Assembly: GCA_012744395.1 (NCBI GenBank)
Contig: JAAYCB010000389.1
Location: forward strand, 1-34,539
Source of the DNA: Pirellulaceae bacterium
Lineage (GTDB): Bacteria; Planctomycetota; Planctomycetia; Pirellulales; Thermoguttaceae
Direction: 5' to 3'
Length of the DNA: 34,539 nt
The translations under genes and the position numbers were made by a program. Numbering within the stretch: position 1 is the first letter of the stretch; the number at the start of each line of letters is the position of its first letter. The notes under the pieces were generated by a model. The model did no database searches. It had not been told where the DNA came from and worked only from the letters and a program-made list of their open reading frames with translations. Positions 8,468 through 17,698 of the stretch are shown one piece after another.

Positions 8468-9106
8468 TCACCGAGCCGTTCGAGCAGCCTCTCGGGATGC
8501 CCGATTCGCGCACAGGCCATGGACGAAGACGGCGACCAGCGTGTCTACCGTTTCCTCGTCGGTTGGCGGGTCTCCGTCCTTCAGCTGTTGGCTGAGCATC
8601 TTCTTGGTCGCGACGAGCAACATCTCGGCGACGAAATGGGCCTTGACCGGCCGAAACTCGCCCGCCTCAATGCCCTTGGTGATCAGCCCCGCGATCAACT
8701 GGACGGCGGCCGATTCGCTCTCGGTCATCGCCTGCTTCAAGCCTCCTTCCACGTTGCTGTAGTTGGCGAAGATCTGGAAGGTCGCCCGGTGCTCGCCAAC
8801 GTAGCGCTGCCAATTCCGGATCATCGCCTCAATCTTGTCCGCAGCCGTCCGATCGGTCGCCGCGATCTGCTCGGTTGACTCCAGCAGCGGTCGGATCGTC
8901 CGCTCATGGACGAACTCGAGCAGGTCGTCCTTGCCGCGGAAGTGGTTGTAAAGGCTCCCCTTGGCGATCCCCACGGTCGCGGCAATCCGGTCCATCGTCG
9001 CGCCCGCCAGGCCGTGCTCGCCCAGAACCTCCATGACCCCGTCATAGATGGCATTCCGCATGATCGAGTCGGCCAATCGTTTTCGTTGCGCTGCGAGGCT
9101 CGTCAT
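8468..9106 (-). CDS. TetR/AcrR-family transcriptional repressor
   Basis: This encodes 212 residues. The ATG at 9106-9104 is supported by GGAGG 7 nt upstream; a 31-residue in-frame extension has no such site. Residues about 10-60 form the TetR DNA-binding domain, with the signature AGATMDRIAATVGIAKGSLY followed by NHFRGKDDLL. The rest is the helical ligand-binding and dimerisation domain, whose ligand cannot be predicted. Its own promoter at 9171-9199 carries a perfect 16-bp palindrome in the spacer, and a variant of it sits at the same place in the efflux promoter. It therefore most likely represses itself and the adjacent pump and is released by a pump substrate, like AcrR or TtgR. This regulatory link is inference from the two matching sites. 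Confidence 0.93.
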   Translation of the reverse strand: MTSLAAQRKRLADSIMRNAIYDGVMEVLGEHGLAGATMDRIAATVGIAKGSLYNHFRGKDDLLEFVHERTIRPLLESTEQIAATDRTAADKIEAMIRNWQRYVGEHRATFQIFANYSNVEGGLKQAMTESESAAVQLIAGLITKGIEAGEFRPVKAHFVAEMLLVATKKMLSQQLKDGDPPTDEETVDTLVAVFVHGLCANRASREAARTAR

Positions 9107-9170
9107 GTTCCGCCTCCAAAACGTGCCAGCTCTGAAGTTGACCAGAAGTACCGCCGTGTGACTAAACGAT

Positions 9171-9199
9171 ACAATACATGACTGCTCAGTCATTGTCAA
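9171..9199 (-). promoter_or_regulatory. tetR promoter with perfect palindromic operator in the spacer
   Basis: On the minus strand a consensus TTGACA (9199-9194) and TATTGT (9176-9171) are spaced by 17 nt. The spacer contains the perfect palindrome ATGACTG-CT-CAGTCAT at 9178-9193 (plus-strand reading). The predicted transcript starts about 60 nt before the tetR ATG. The layout is the same as at the efflux promoter. Confidence 0.85.
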
Positions 9200-9399
9200 G
9201 ATCAGTTGGTCATTTCCCGATTCGAGGGGTGGGCAATGGCACGGAAATGTCAGGAGGTGTGCCTCGTCAGAGGGGTAAAGCGGCCCAACGTACGCATGGC
9301 CGCATCGGTTGCACGAGCCGGTTCAAGACGCCGATCCGCCTTACTTCCGCGATCCGCCCGTCTTTCCATCCTTCGCCTTCCCCCTGTGGATTCCAACCG

Positions 9400-11115
9400 A
9401 TGAAACGTCGCCAATTTCTCGAAGCCTGCGGCTTGTCCGCAGCCGCTTGTTGGTACCCTGCGCTTGTCTCCGCGGCCGAGCCTCGATCAGGGCAGATCGC
9501 GCCTGGCCGGTCGGTCAAGGCCGACGTGCTGATCGTGGGCGGCGGCCTGGGCGGATGCGCGGCCGCCTTGGCGGCAACGGAAGCAGGGCGAAGCGTTCTG
9601 CTCACGGAGCCGACCGATTGGATCGGCGGCCAGCTTACCCAGCAGGCCGTCCCCCCGGACGAGCATCGCTGGATCGAGCGTTGCGGCGCGCCTCGATCGT
9701 ATCGCGCCCTGCGGGACCACATCCGCGCCCACTATGCCCGCTATTACCCGCTCAGCGACCGGGCCAAGGCGCAGGAGTATCTGAATCCCGGCTCGGGGTC
9801 TGTTTCGAGGCTCTGCCATGAACCGCGGGCAGGGCTGGCCGCACTCGATGGGCTACTCGCTCCCGCGATGGGCAGCGGCCGTCTGACCCTGCTGTTGGAG
9901 ACCCGTCCGGTCCGGGCCGACGTCGAAGGCGACCGCATCCGCGCGGTCGAACTGGCGACGCCGGACGGCGCGATGGTCGTCGAGGCGGAATACTTCATCG
10001 ACGCCAGCGAAACGGGCGAGCTGCTGCCGCTGACCGGAACCGAATACGTGACCGGCTCCGAGTCGCGGGCCGAGACCGGCGAGGAGTCGGCCTCTCCCGA
10101 GGCTCGGCCGGGCAACATGCAGGCGATCACGTGGTGTTTCGCCCTGGACTACTGCGAAGGGGAAGACCACACGCTCGATCGGCCCGCCGAGTACGATTTC
10201 TGGCGAAGCTACCGGCCGCAGCTGACGCCGCCGTGGCCCGAGCAGCCGCTGCTGTCGCTCTGGTACAGCAACCCGCACACTTGCGAGCCGAAGGAACTGG
10301 CGTTCCTGCCGCCCGATTCCGCCTTTGCCGGCCAGCAGACCAAGGCCCTGAATCTCTGGGTCTACCGGCGGATCATCGCTGGCGCGAATTTCGCGCCGGG
10401 AGTGTTCGACCACGACATCACGATCGTCAACTGGCCGCAAAACGATTACATGCTCGGCAACATCTTCGCAGTTAGTCCCGAGGAAAAGCAGCGGCACCTG
10501 GCCGGCGCGGCCCAACTCAGCTTGTCGCTGGCCTACTGGCTGCAAACGGAAGCGCCGCGGCCGGACGGCGGCCAGGGTTGGAGGGGGCTCCGCCTCCGCC
10601 GCGATGTCGTCGGGACCAGCACGGGGTTGGCCAAATACCCGTACATCCGCGAGTCGCGGCGAATCAAGGCGGAGCGGACGATTTTCGAACAGGACCTTCG
10701 CGGCGGCGCCGGCCGGACGATCGGCGGCCAACGAGTTGCCCCCCGGCTGGCCGATTCGGTTGGCGTGGGCAGCTACGGGCTCGACACGCATCCGACGACC
10801 GGCGGCGACAACTACTACCATGTCGGATGCCCGCCGTTTCAGATTCCGCTCGGCGCGCTGATTCCTCGCCGCATGGAGAACTTGATCGCCGGCTGCAAGA
10901 ACATCGGCACGACCCACCGCAGCAACGGCGCTTATCGCCTGCACCCGGTCGAATGGAATATCGGCGAGGCCGCCGGCGGACTGGCGGCGTTCTGCCTTGC
11001 CGATCGTGAGCCTCCGCGGCAGGTCCGCCGCGAATCGAAGCGGCTGGAGCGTTACCAGGCGATGCTCGTGGCGCGCGGCGTCGAGCTGGATTGGGACCGC
11101 CTGGCCGAATTGTGA
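9400..11115 (+). CDS. Tat-exported FAD-dependent oxidoreductase
   Basis: This encodes 571 residues. The ATG at 9400 gives a twin-arginine-type signal (MKRRQFLEACGLSAAAC), so the folded flavoprotein is probably exported to the periplasm or envelope. Residues about 42-70 form the FAD-binding Rossmann fold, ADVLIVGGGLGGCAAALAAT, followed by the conserved TDWIGGQLTQQ. Later conserved blocks include MQAITWCFALDYCEG, YPYIRESRR and the C-terminal flavin-contact region ENLIAGCKNIGTTH. This fits the FAD-dependent oxidoreductase family (PF12831 type) that is abundant in planctomycetes and often annotated from carbohydrate loci. The substrate is unknown. No close Shine-Dalgarno is visible. It converges on the sulfatase gene to its right, separated by 80 nt that hold a small hairpin. 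Confidence 0.9.
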   Translation: MKRRQFLEACGLSAAACWYPALVSAAEPRSGQIAPGRSVKADVLIVGGGLGGCAAALAATEAGRSVLLTEPTDWIGGQLTQQAVPPDEHRWIERCGAPRSYRALRDHIRAHYARYYPLSDRAKAQEYLNPGSGSVSRLCHEPRAGLAALDGLLAPAMGSGRLTLLLETRPVRADVEGDRIRAVELATPDGAMVVEAEYFIDASETGELLPLTGTEYVTGSESRAETGEESASPEARPGNMQAITWCFALDYCEGEDHTLDRPAEYDFWRSYRPQLTPPWPEQPLLSLWYSNPHTCEPKELAFLPPDSAFAGQQTKALNLWVYRRIIAGANFAPGVFDHDITIVNWPQNDYMLGNIFAVSPEEKQRHLAGAAQLSLSLAYWLQTEAPRPDGGQGWRGLRLRRDVVGTSTGLAKYPYIRESRRIKAERTIFEQDLRGGAGRTIGGQRVAPRLADSVGVGSYGLDTHPTTGGDNYYHVGCPPFQIPLGALIPRRMENLIAGCKNIGTTHRSNGAYRLHPVEWNIGEAAGGLAAFCLADREPPRQVRRESKRLERYQAMLVARGVELDWDRLAEL

Positions 11116-11133
11116 CCGGACGCGGCGGTGCCC

Positions 11134-11159
11134 GCCCGGCCGCCTGCTCGCCGCCGGGC
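11134..11159. terminator. Weak hairpin between convergent genes
   Basis: The arms GCCCGGC (11134-11140) and GCCGGGC (11153-11159) flank a 12-nt loop in the 80-nt gap between convergent genes. There is no T-tract. A bidirectional terminator role is only suggested by position. Confidence 0.3.
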
Positions 11160-11195
11160 GCAAGCGGCTCGGCCGGTCTCCGGGCGGGGAATCGC

Positions 11196-12605
11196 TCACC
11201 GCTTGCGCCACCGCGGCTCCCAGTCCGGAAGCTCGGTCCGAGCGGTTTGTAGGTAGCCGCTGATCGTCTCGGCAATCTCGGGGTGCTGGGCTGCGACGTC
11301 GGTGTTTTCGGCGATCTCGCTGTCCAGGTCGTAGAGCGTGATCGGCGCGTCGGGGCTGCCGGAGCGGATTCCCTTCCAGCGGCCCCGATACAACGCGGCT
11401 TGCTTGAAACCGCCCTCGTGGAACTCCCAGTAGAGCCATTCGTGCCGCGCCTGTCTGTGGGTCTGGCCGAGGAGCGTTGGCGCGAAGCTGAGCGAATCGA
11501 TGTTCTCGGGCGCTTCCGCGTTGGCCAACTCGGCGGCCGTGGCCATCCAGTCGCCGAAGTAGCCGACGTGCGGGCTCTCAACACCCGGCGCTACCTTGCC
11601 CGGCCACCAGGCGATCAGCGGCACGCGGATGCCGCCGTCGGTGAGGCTGCGTTTGATGCCGCGCAACGGGCCGGAAGGGTTGAAGCGGCCGAGGTCGTGT
11701 TTGCTCTCATTGTGCGGCCCGTTGTCGCTGGTGAAGACAACCAGCGTCCGTCGGGCGAGCCCGTGCTCCCGGAGCGCGTCGAGCAGGCGGCCCACGTGGC
11801 CGTCCAGCCGGGTGATCATCGCGGCCTGACCCTTGTCCTGCGCCGGCCAGTCGCGATCGGCGTAAGGGCCGTAGTCGGGCACGTGCGCGCCGTCGCCGAG
11901 AATCCGCGCCCGCTCGTTGTTGGCGTGCGGGACGACCATGCTCCAATAGAGAAAGAAGGGTCTGTCCTTGTTCTCGGCGACGAACTGGAGGGCCTCCTCG
12001 GCGAACAGGTCGTCGGCATAAACGCGCGCTTCGGTGGCGTATCCAGCGCCGCCGTCGCCCACGCGGGTGACGCGGTTGGGCAACGCGACGCGCTGTTCGT
12101 TCCTCCAGAGAAAATCGGGGAAATGGTTGTGCGCATGGCGCTGATTCAGGTAGCCGAAGAAGTCGTTGAAGCCGTGCTTACGCGGCAACCCGCTCTCCGC
12201 CGCGCCGATGTCGCCGAGGCCCCACTTGCCGACCAGCGCGGTCCGATATCCGGCCTTCTGGAGCATTGAGGCCACGGTGACGTCGCCGGGCCTGAGCGCC
12301 TGGGCCGCGGGGTTGGCCTTGCCGGCGTTGCCGCGGACGCGGGTGTGGCCGTGGTGCTGGCCGGTCATCAGCACGCTCCGCGACGGAGCGCAGACGGTGG
12401 CGCCGGCGTAGAACTGCGCAAATCGCATCCCCTCGGCGGCCATCCGATCCAGCCGCGGCGTCCGGATGACCTTCTGGCCGTAGCTGCCAAGTTCGCCGTA
12501 GCCGAGATCGTCGGCCATGATCCAGATGAGATTCGGCTTGTCGGCTCCCAGCGCGTGCGCAACCAGGAGGGACAAGGATGCAACCAGGGCAAGTGGGATC
12601 TTCAT
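11196..12605 (-). CDS. Secreted type I sulfatase (arylsulfatase-like)
   Basis: This encodes 469 residues. The ATG at 12605-12603 has GAGG 10 nt upstream and opens a Sec signal peptide, MKIPLALVASLSLLVAHALG. The catalytic signature is CAPSRSVLMTG with Cys72, the cysteine a formylglycine-generating enzyme converts to the active aldehyde hydrate. The N-terminal metal-site motif IWIMADDLGYG (with the Asp pair) and the later TSDNGPHNESK supply the calcium ligands. The protein hydrolyses sulfate esters in the periplasm or outside; in planctomycetes such enzymes usually act on sulfated polysaccharides. The exact substrate and S1 subfamily cannot be read by eye. It lies 115 nt downstream of a second sulfatase in the same direction, so the two are likely co-expressed. 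Confidence 0.95.
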   Translation of the reverse strand: MKIPLALVASLSLLVAHALGADKPNLIWIMADDLGYGELGSYGQKVIRTPRLDRMAAEGMRFAQFYAGATVCAPSRSVLMTGQHHGHTRVRGNAGKANPAAQALRPGDVTVASMLQKAGYRTALVGKWGLGDIGAAESGLPRKHGFNDFFGYLNQRHAHNHFPDFLWRNEQRVALPNRVTRVGDGGAGYATEARVYADDLFAEEALQFVAENKDRPFFLYWSMVVPHANNERARILGDGAHVPDYGPYADRDWPAQDKGQAAMITRLDGHVGRLLDALREHGLARRTLVVFTSDNGPHNESKHDLGRFNPSGPLRGIKRSLTDGGIRVPLIAWWPGKVAPGVESPHVGYFGDWMATAAELANAEAPENIDSLSFAPTLLGQTHRQARHEWLYWEFHEGGFKQAALYRGRWKGIRSGSPDAPITLYDLDSEIAENTDVAAQHPEIAETISGYLQTARTELPDWEPRWRKR

Positions 12606-12720
12606 GAAAGCGTGCCTCGCAGAAGGGGAAACTGTCGGCAGACGACCGCCGCGGGGAGCCCGCCGAGATCGAACCGCGTGAGGTGTGGCGTTTTCGTTGA
12701 GCGTCTCATGAGGGGGACCG

Positions 12721-14346
12721 TCAAACGTCGTCGCCCTGAATCGCCTTGAGCAACTCCCCGAGGCGCTCGACAACGTCGGGGTGCTCGGCGTAGACGTTGC
12801 GGGTCTCCGAGGGGTCGGATTCGAGGTGGTAGAGCTGGCCGGCCGGGCCGCCGTCCTTCGCCGGGTCGAGGGTGCGGGGTTGGGTGAACCCGCCCGAGCC
12901 GCGTGCGGGGATCAGCTTCCAGGGGCCCTGCCGGATCGCAAACACCCCCGTGTAGGAATGGTGCACGGCATACTCGCGGACAGGCCGGTCAGGCCTGGCA
13001 TTCAGCAGGGCCGGCAGGATGTTTCGGCTGTCGGGCCCGTCGCCCGGCGGCAGCTTGGCGCCGACGATCGCGGCGGCGGTGGCCAGGAGGTCGGTCAACT
13101 CGATCAGTTCTCCGCTGTGCGTGCCGACCGGAGTCCTGCCCGGCCAGCGGACAATGAACGGCACGCGGTGGCCGCCTTCCCAGATGTCGGCCTTGGTGCC
13201 GCGGAGATGAGCGTTTCCCTGGTGCCCGAACTCGCGGATGTGCGCGCCGCGGCCGCTGATCCTGTAATGTTTGACGTCGTCGGCCTCCCGGGCTTCCCAG
13301 TAGTGGTAGAGGCCGCCATTGTCGGACGTGAACACGACCAGCGTGTTGCCTGCCAGGCCGGTGCGGTCGAGCGCGTCGAGAACCGCTCCCAAAAACGCGT
13401 CTGTTTCCACGACGAAATCGCCATACGCGCCCGCCTGGCTCCTGCCGCGATATTCGGCGTTGACAACCACGGGTAGATGCGGCGACGTGAGCGGAGCATA
13501 GAGGAAGAAAGGCCGCTTGGGCGATCTCGAGGCGTGATTCTCGATGAACGACATGGCTTCTCCCGCAAGCCGCGGCAGGACGCCGTGGATCGTGAAATCC
13601 GGCGATCGCACCCCTTCGTCGACGGCCATGAAATTCGCGTCGCGGACTGTCTCTTGAGGCAGGAGGGGAAGCTGCAACACGCGGTCGTCCTGGAGAAAGC
13701 AGAAGGGCGACATGTTGAGCGAGGCGGCGATGCCGAAGTAATGATCGAACCCGACCGCCGTGGGGCCGCCCGTGAACGGTCTGGTAAAGTCCACGTCGCG
13801 ACCCGGGCGCGGCCCAGTGCGATCGAGCGGAACGGCGTTCGTTTCGCCATCCCGCTTGCTCGTCCACTGAAGGCCAAGGTGCCATTTGCCGATCGCCGCG
13901 GTGGCGTAGCCCCGCTGCCTGAGCAACGAGGGGACGGTGAGGCGGCCGGGCCCGATCAGGGGCGGGTCGAAGCCGTCCAACACCCCGCGTTTCAGCCGCG
14001 TCCGCCAGCAGTAACGTCCCGTGAGCAGGCCATAGCGGGTGGGCGTGCAGACGGACGAGGGCGTGTGCGCGTCGGTGAACCTCATGCCTTCAGCCGCCAG
14101 GCGGTCGACGTGCGGCGTGGGAATCTTGGACTGCGGGTTGTAGCAGGAGACATCGCCGTAGCCGAGATCGTCGGCAAGGACAAGAACGATGTTTGGCGCA
14201 CGCGGCTTCTCTGGGCCATCGGCGCTGGCCAGAGGGCAGAGTGACAAGCAAGCCAAGAGGCCGAGGATCGGTGTGGCGACTTCGTGCGGCATATCGCGGC
14301 GGATTGTTCGCCCGACCGCCAAGATGCTCCCCGTGTTTTCAGACAT
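12721..14346 (-). CDS. Second secreted type I sulfatase
   Basis: This encodes 541 residues from the ATG at 14346-14344, chosen because GGAG lies 9 nt upstream; an ATG at 14292 would give a shorter signal peptide without a ribosome site. The hydrophobic core ILGLLACLSLCPLASA marks export. The active site is CTPTRYGLLTG with Cys100, the C-x-P-x-R form with Thr in place of the more usual Ser or Ala. Metal ligands are in LVLADDLGYGDVSCYNP and in FTSDNGGLYHY. The C-terminal region (RQGPWKLIP, LYHLESDPSETRNV) is typical of arylsulfatase A-like proteins. It is only distantly similar to the downstream sulfatase, so this is not a recent duplication and the pair may remove different sulfate groups. Confidence 0.95.
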   Translation of the reverse strand: MSENTGSILAVGRTIRRDMPHEVATPILGLLACLSLCPLASADGPEKPRAPNIVLVLADDLGYGDVSCYNPQSKIPTPHVDRLAAEGMRFTDAHTPSSVCTPTRYGLLTGRYCWRTRLKRGVLDGFDPPLIGPGRLTVPSLLRQRGYATAAIGKWHLGLQWTSKRDGETNAVPLDRTGPRPGRDVDFTRPFTGGPTAVGFDHYFGIAASLNMSPFCFLQDDRVLQLPLLPQETVRDANFMAVDEGVRSPDFTIHGVLPRLAGEAMSFIENHASRSPKRPFFLYAPLTSPHLPVVVNAEYRGRSQAGAYGDFVVETDAFLGAVLDALDRTGLAGNTLVVFTSDNGGLYHYWEAREADDVKHYRISGRGAHIREFGHQGNAHLRGTKADIWEGGHRVPFIVRWPGRTPVGTHSGELIELTDLLATAAAIVGAKLPPGDGPDSRNILPALLNARPDRPVREYAVHHSYTGVFAIRQGPWKLIPARGSGGFTQPRTLDPAKDGGPAGQLYHLESDPSETRNVYAEHPDVVERLGELLKAIQGDDV

Positions 14347-14445
14347 CGTGCGGATCTCCATCAGGCCCCGAGAGGCTGCCGGTTCGGATGACTTTTCTGC
14401 GCGTGCCCTGGCCCGCGGCGTTATCGCCCGCGATCCGCCGTCTGT

Positions 14446-15698
14446 TCATCGGTAGCGCAACTCCACCCGATCGACTTCGGCCGGACCGTTCCAGCGCAAT
14501 CTCAGGAAGTGATTTTCCGCGGGCACGGTCGCCTCATACTCGACCATCGTCCGGCGCTGTCTGCCGGCGGCGCCGCCCGGCGGCGACGGCAACCGGCGTT
14601 GCCTGCGCGTTGGTTCGAGTTCGCGGAATGTCCGACCGTCCCGCGATACCTCCAGGGTCAAGTCGGAGAGGTCCTCGGCGCAGAACGCCACCACGCCAGC
14701 ACGCTGGATTGCCCCGGGCACGTCCTAGGTCATCCAGTCGCCCTCGGCTCCCTTGACCCGGAAGAGGTATTCCGCATAGAGCCCGTTATAGTCGTTGTTC
14801 AGCGCGAGACCGTCGGATTTCTCGTGAGCGCGAGAGAAATCCTGCAACTCGTCGATTAGGCAGACCTCCTTTTGGCATACAAGTGCCGCGTCGGCAAGTC
14901 GATGTTCGGGTCCACCAACAAGGGTTGACCGGGCCGGTGGCGCGTTTCGGACACCAGGTGGTTGGCGTCCAGGCCCTTGATGAAGGCCGCCATCTCGCTC
15001 AGCCACGCGTCCGGCGCGCTGCGCATTTCATTGCCGAATTGCCAGGCCAGAATCGCCTTGTCTTCTCGATAGGGCACGCCGGTGATCTTGTTGGTTCGCG
15101 TGAGCACGTAGCGGAGAGTCGCTCGGTAGTCTTCCTTCAACTGGGAATCCGTGTAGAATTCCGCCCGCTTCTTGCCGCGATGGGCCGCGTACGTGCCGAT
15201 GCCGCCGAGGTAGTCTCCCGACTCCGCGGTCAGGTCGAGAAGGGCGCGAACACGGTACTTGTTCGCCAACGCCAGCAGGTTGTCAATGACCTTGAACGAT
15301 TTCTCGTTGAACCGCCCCGGTCCCTGGACGTAATGCCACGTCATGCGGCCGTCGGGGAGGCTTTCCTGCGGGTCGCGGATCGGCAGGTTCCAGAGCCGCA
15401 CTACCCGCAGGTTCATCTGGTCCAACGTCTTGAAGGCATCCTCCTGCTCCCACGGCGTGGGCAGCTGCAGCCGCTCGGGCAGATAGCGCGTCCAGTCGTA
15501 GGGCAGCACCAGCCCCGGCATGTTGACCCCGAGGAAGCGGAACGCGCGCTCGCCGTCCATCAACCGCCCGCCTTGGCGGGTGATGAAGTGATCGAATCCC
15601 TGCCGCTCGTCTTGGGCTACCGCCTCCGGCGAGGCCGCCGCAAGGAAACAGCAGAGCAACGGACCGGCCGGCAATCGTCGTGCGTTCATCGCGTTCAT
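14446..15698 (-). pseudogene. Broken secreted glycoside hydrolase (GH5-like), barrel truncated
   Basis: The start is sound: ATG at 15698 with AGGAG 8 nt upstream and a signal peptide ending near AVA. The first 280 residues look like the N-terminal half of a TIM-barrel glycosidase related to GH5 mannanases/cellulases, including AILAWQFGNEM with the probable acid/base Glu224. After DPNIDLPTRHLY the frame stops at 14858-14856. In a different frame the sequence continues as the C-terminal domain (LIDELQDFSRAHEKSDGLAL and onward to DRVELRYR, ending at 14446), itself interrupted by an in-frame TAG at 14727-14725. The second barrel half, which should carry the nucleophile Glu, is missing. An internal deletion, a frameshift and an amber codon together make this a pseudogene unless the assembly is wrong. 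It lies in the same direction as the flanking hydrolase genes. Confidence 0.8.
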
Positions 15699-15811
15699 CG
15701 GCAAGCTCCTGGGAGGTTTGCGTGGGATCAAGCCCCAGATGGGGCGTCCTGTTGGACGAGCCTGTCTGCGGTTGCCGCCGGTCCGCATCGTCAACTGCCG
15801 GGCCGCGCTGC

Positions 15812-17698
15812 TTATCGAGGAATCACCGGGAGCAGGATATGCGAGGGGCGCTGGCGGTCGTGGTGCACGGTATTCACGGCCGTCTGCACGCGGCGGTTGT
15901 CGTTGAGCGGCTCGCCCGTATTCGGGTTCAGGTCGAACCGTGGAAAATTGCTGCTGGAGACATCGAGGCGAATCCGGTGCCCTTTCTTGAAGATGTTCGA
16001 CGTCGGGTAGAGCTTGATCGTCACCGGGTAGACCTCGCCCGGCTGCATGAGCTTTTCGGTCGACAGCGACTCGCGGAACCGAGCCCGGATGATGCCGTCG
16101 CCAATCAGCAGGTCGAACCCGCCGGGGAAGTCCGCGCTGGCCGGATAGACGTCGATCAGCTTTGCCGTGAAGTCGGTGTCGGGGGCCGAGGATGAGATCC
16201 AAAGCTTCACCGTGATCTCGCCGGTCACCTCGATGTCTTCCTCCAGGGGCTCGGTCTGGAACACGAGGATGTCGTTCCGGGCGCTGAGGGGGATCGGCTC
16301 CGGGAAGTTCCAGATATGGGGGCCGCCGCGCTGGTCCCACGCGCCGGCCAGGAGGATATCGTTTCCGGAGGAGATGCAACCGCCGATCGTCGGCACGGGA
16401 TTGCGCGGATCGAACTGGAAGCGGGTCGAGGCCTGGTCCGCCGCGGAGGCGGCCGCCGCCAGCTTGCCGTTCGGCTGGAGGTAGAGCTCGGTGTAGCGGG
16501 TTCGGGCCAGCGGCCATTCCTTTTCCTCGCGCCAGGCGCCGCCATGAAACAGCTTGCCCTCGTCGGTCTTGTGCCCATCGCCGGAACCCATCACGAAGAT
16601 GCGAACGGGCGTGGCGAACGGCGCGTCGCGGCCGACGGCGTTGTCGCGCCCTTTCAGCCAGTGGTCGAACCACTCCAGGCGCCAACCCAGGTGGTCGGAA
16701 ATCGCCGCGTCTTTGCCGAAGCTCACCTGCCCGTGCGCCGAGCCGCTCTGCGCGCCGTGAATCCAGGGGCCCATGATCAGGTACACCGGGCCGTTGATCG
16801 TCTTGGAGAGAACCATGTAGTTGGCCGTCGTGTTGCCGCCCCACGAATCGTACCAGCCGCCGACCAGGTAGACCGGGATGTCCTTGTACAGCTCCGGGTA
16901 ATCGAGAATGCTGTTGACCTTCCAGAACTCGCCGTTGGCGCCGTGCTTCATGCCCGCGACGAGCCACTGCTCATATTCGGGCGCGAACTTCAGCGGGGTC
17001 ATTCCGGGCCGCAGGGGCAGATTCGCGAGGTACGCCTTCCGCTGGTCGGACATCTGCCGCAGCATCGCCGCCGTGGCCGGCTCGCGGGACTGCCGGCTGC
17101 CGCGGCCCGCGTTGAGCATGATCCAGTTCCAGAAACGCAGTTCGAAGGCCCCAGCATTCCGCATGCTCTGGTAGCCCAGGTTCGACATTGCGTCGACGGG
17201 AATCACGGTGGCCAGCCCCGGCGCCTTGGCCATCGCCATGGCGTGCTGCGTGCCGCCGAAGTACGAGGTTCCCATCATGCCGAATTTGCCGTCCGACCAG
17301 GGTTGCTCGATCAGCCAGGCAGCCGTGTCGCAGCCGTCCGGGCCGTCGTCGCTGAGCATGTGCCAGACGCCCTCCGACTTGTATCTTCCCCGCGTGTCCT
17401 GCGCCACGAACACGTATCCGCGCGCCGCGTAATAACGGCCGATGCTCTTCTGCCCGTCCTTGTTGTAGGGCAACCGGGCCAGGATCGCCGGCAGTCTCCC
17501 GGCGATCGGCGCGCCGTCCTTGGCCGGCCGGTAGATATCCGTGGCGAGCCGCACGCCATCGCGCATCGGCACCATCACTTCCGTCTCCACCGCGACTTCG
17601 TACTCGGCTTCCCGGCCAAGCCCGGCAGCCGGCAGCAACATCAACAACGCGCCCAACGCGGCGATCCGCCTTGCGCAAGAGACCCAGTGATAGCGCAT
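15812..17698 (-). CDS. Exported CocE/NonD-type serine hydrolase (peptidase S15-like)
   Basis: This encodes 628 residues. The ATG at 17698-17696 has AAGGAG 9 nt upstream and a signal peptide of about 28 residues (LGALLMLLPAAGLG). The alpha/beta-hydrolase domain starts with MVPMRDGVRLATDIYRP. The triad can be read: Ser145 in MMGTSYFGG, Asp284 in GGWYDSWGG and His314 in GPWIHG. A C-terminal jelly-roll domain (PTSNIFKKGHRIRLDVSSSN) matches the CocE and X-Pro dipeptidyl-peptidase layout. Family members cleave esters such as cocaine and antibiotic esters or acyl amides; the natural substrate here is unknown. It is preceded by the RarD-like gene by 239 nt and followed by the broken glycosidase by 113 nt. 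Confidence 0.93.
   Translation of the reverse strand: MRYHWVSCARRIAALGALLMLLPAAGLGREAEYEVAVETEVMVPMRDGVRLATDIYRPAKDGAPIAGRLPAILARLPYNKDGQKSIGRYYAARGYVFVAQDTRGRYKSEGVWHMLSDDGPDGCDTAAWLIEQPWSDGKFGMMGTSYFGGTQHAMAMAKAPGLATVIPVDAMSNLGYQSMRNAGAFELRFWNWIMLNAGRGSRQSREPATAAMLRQMSDQRKAYLANLPLRPGMTPLKFAPEYEQWLVAGMKHGANGEFWKVNSILDYPELYKDIPVYLVGGWYDSWGGNTTANYMVLSKTINGPVYLIMGPWIHGAQSGSAHGQVSFGKDAAISDHLGWRLEWFDHWLKGRDNAVGRDAPFATPVRIFVMGSGDGHKTDEGKLFHGGAWREEKEWPLARTRYTELYLQPNGKLAAAASAADQASTRFQFDPRNPVPTIGGCISSGNDILLAGAWDQRGGPHIWNFPEPIPLSARNDILVFQTEPLEEDIEVTGEITVKLWISSSAPDTDFTAKLIDVYPASADFPGGFDLLIGDGIIRARFRESLSTEKLMQPGEVYPVTIKLYPTSNIFKKGHRIRLDVSSSNFPRFDLNPNTGEPLNDNRRVQTAVNTVHHDRQRPSHILLPVIPR

Noticed and set aside
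9853-11439. 528-codon minus-strand frame opposite the FAD oxidoreductase
   Set aside because: Shadow frame; the plus strand has the Rossmann motif and family-wide conservation.
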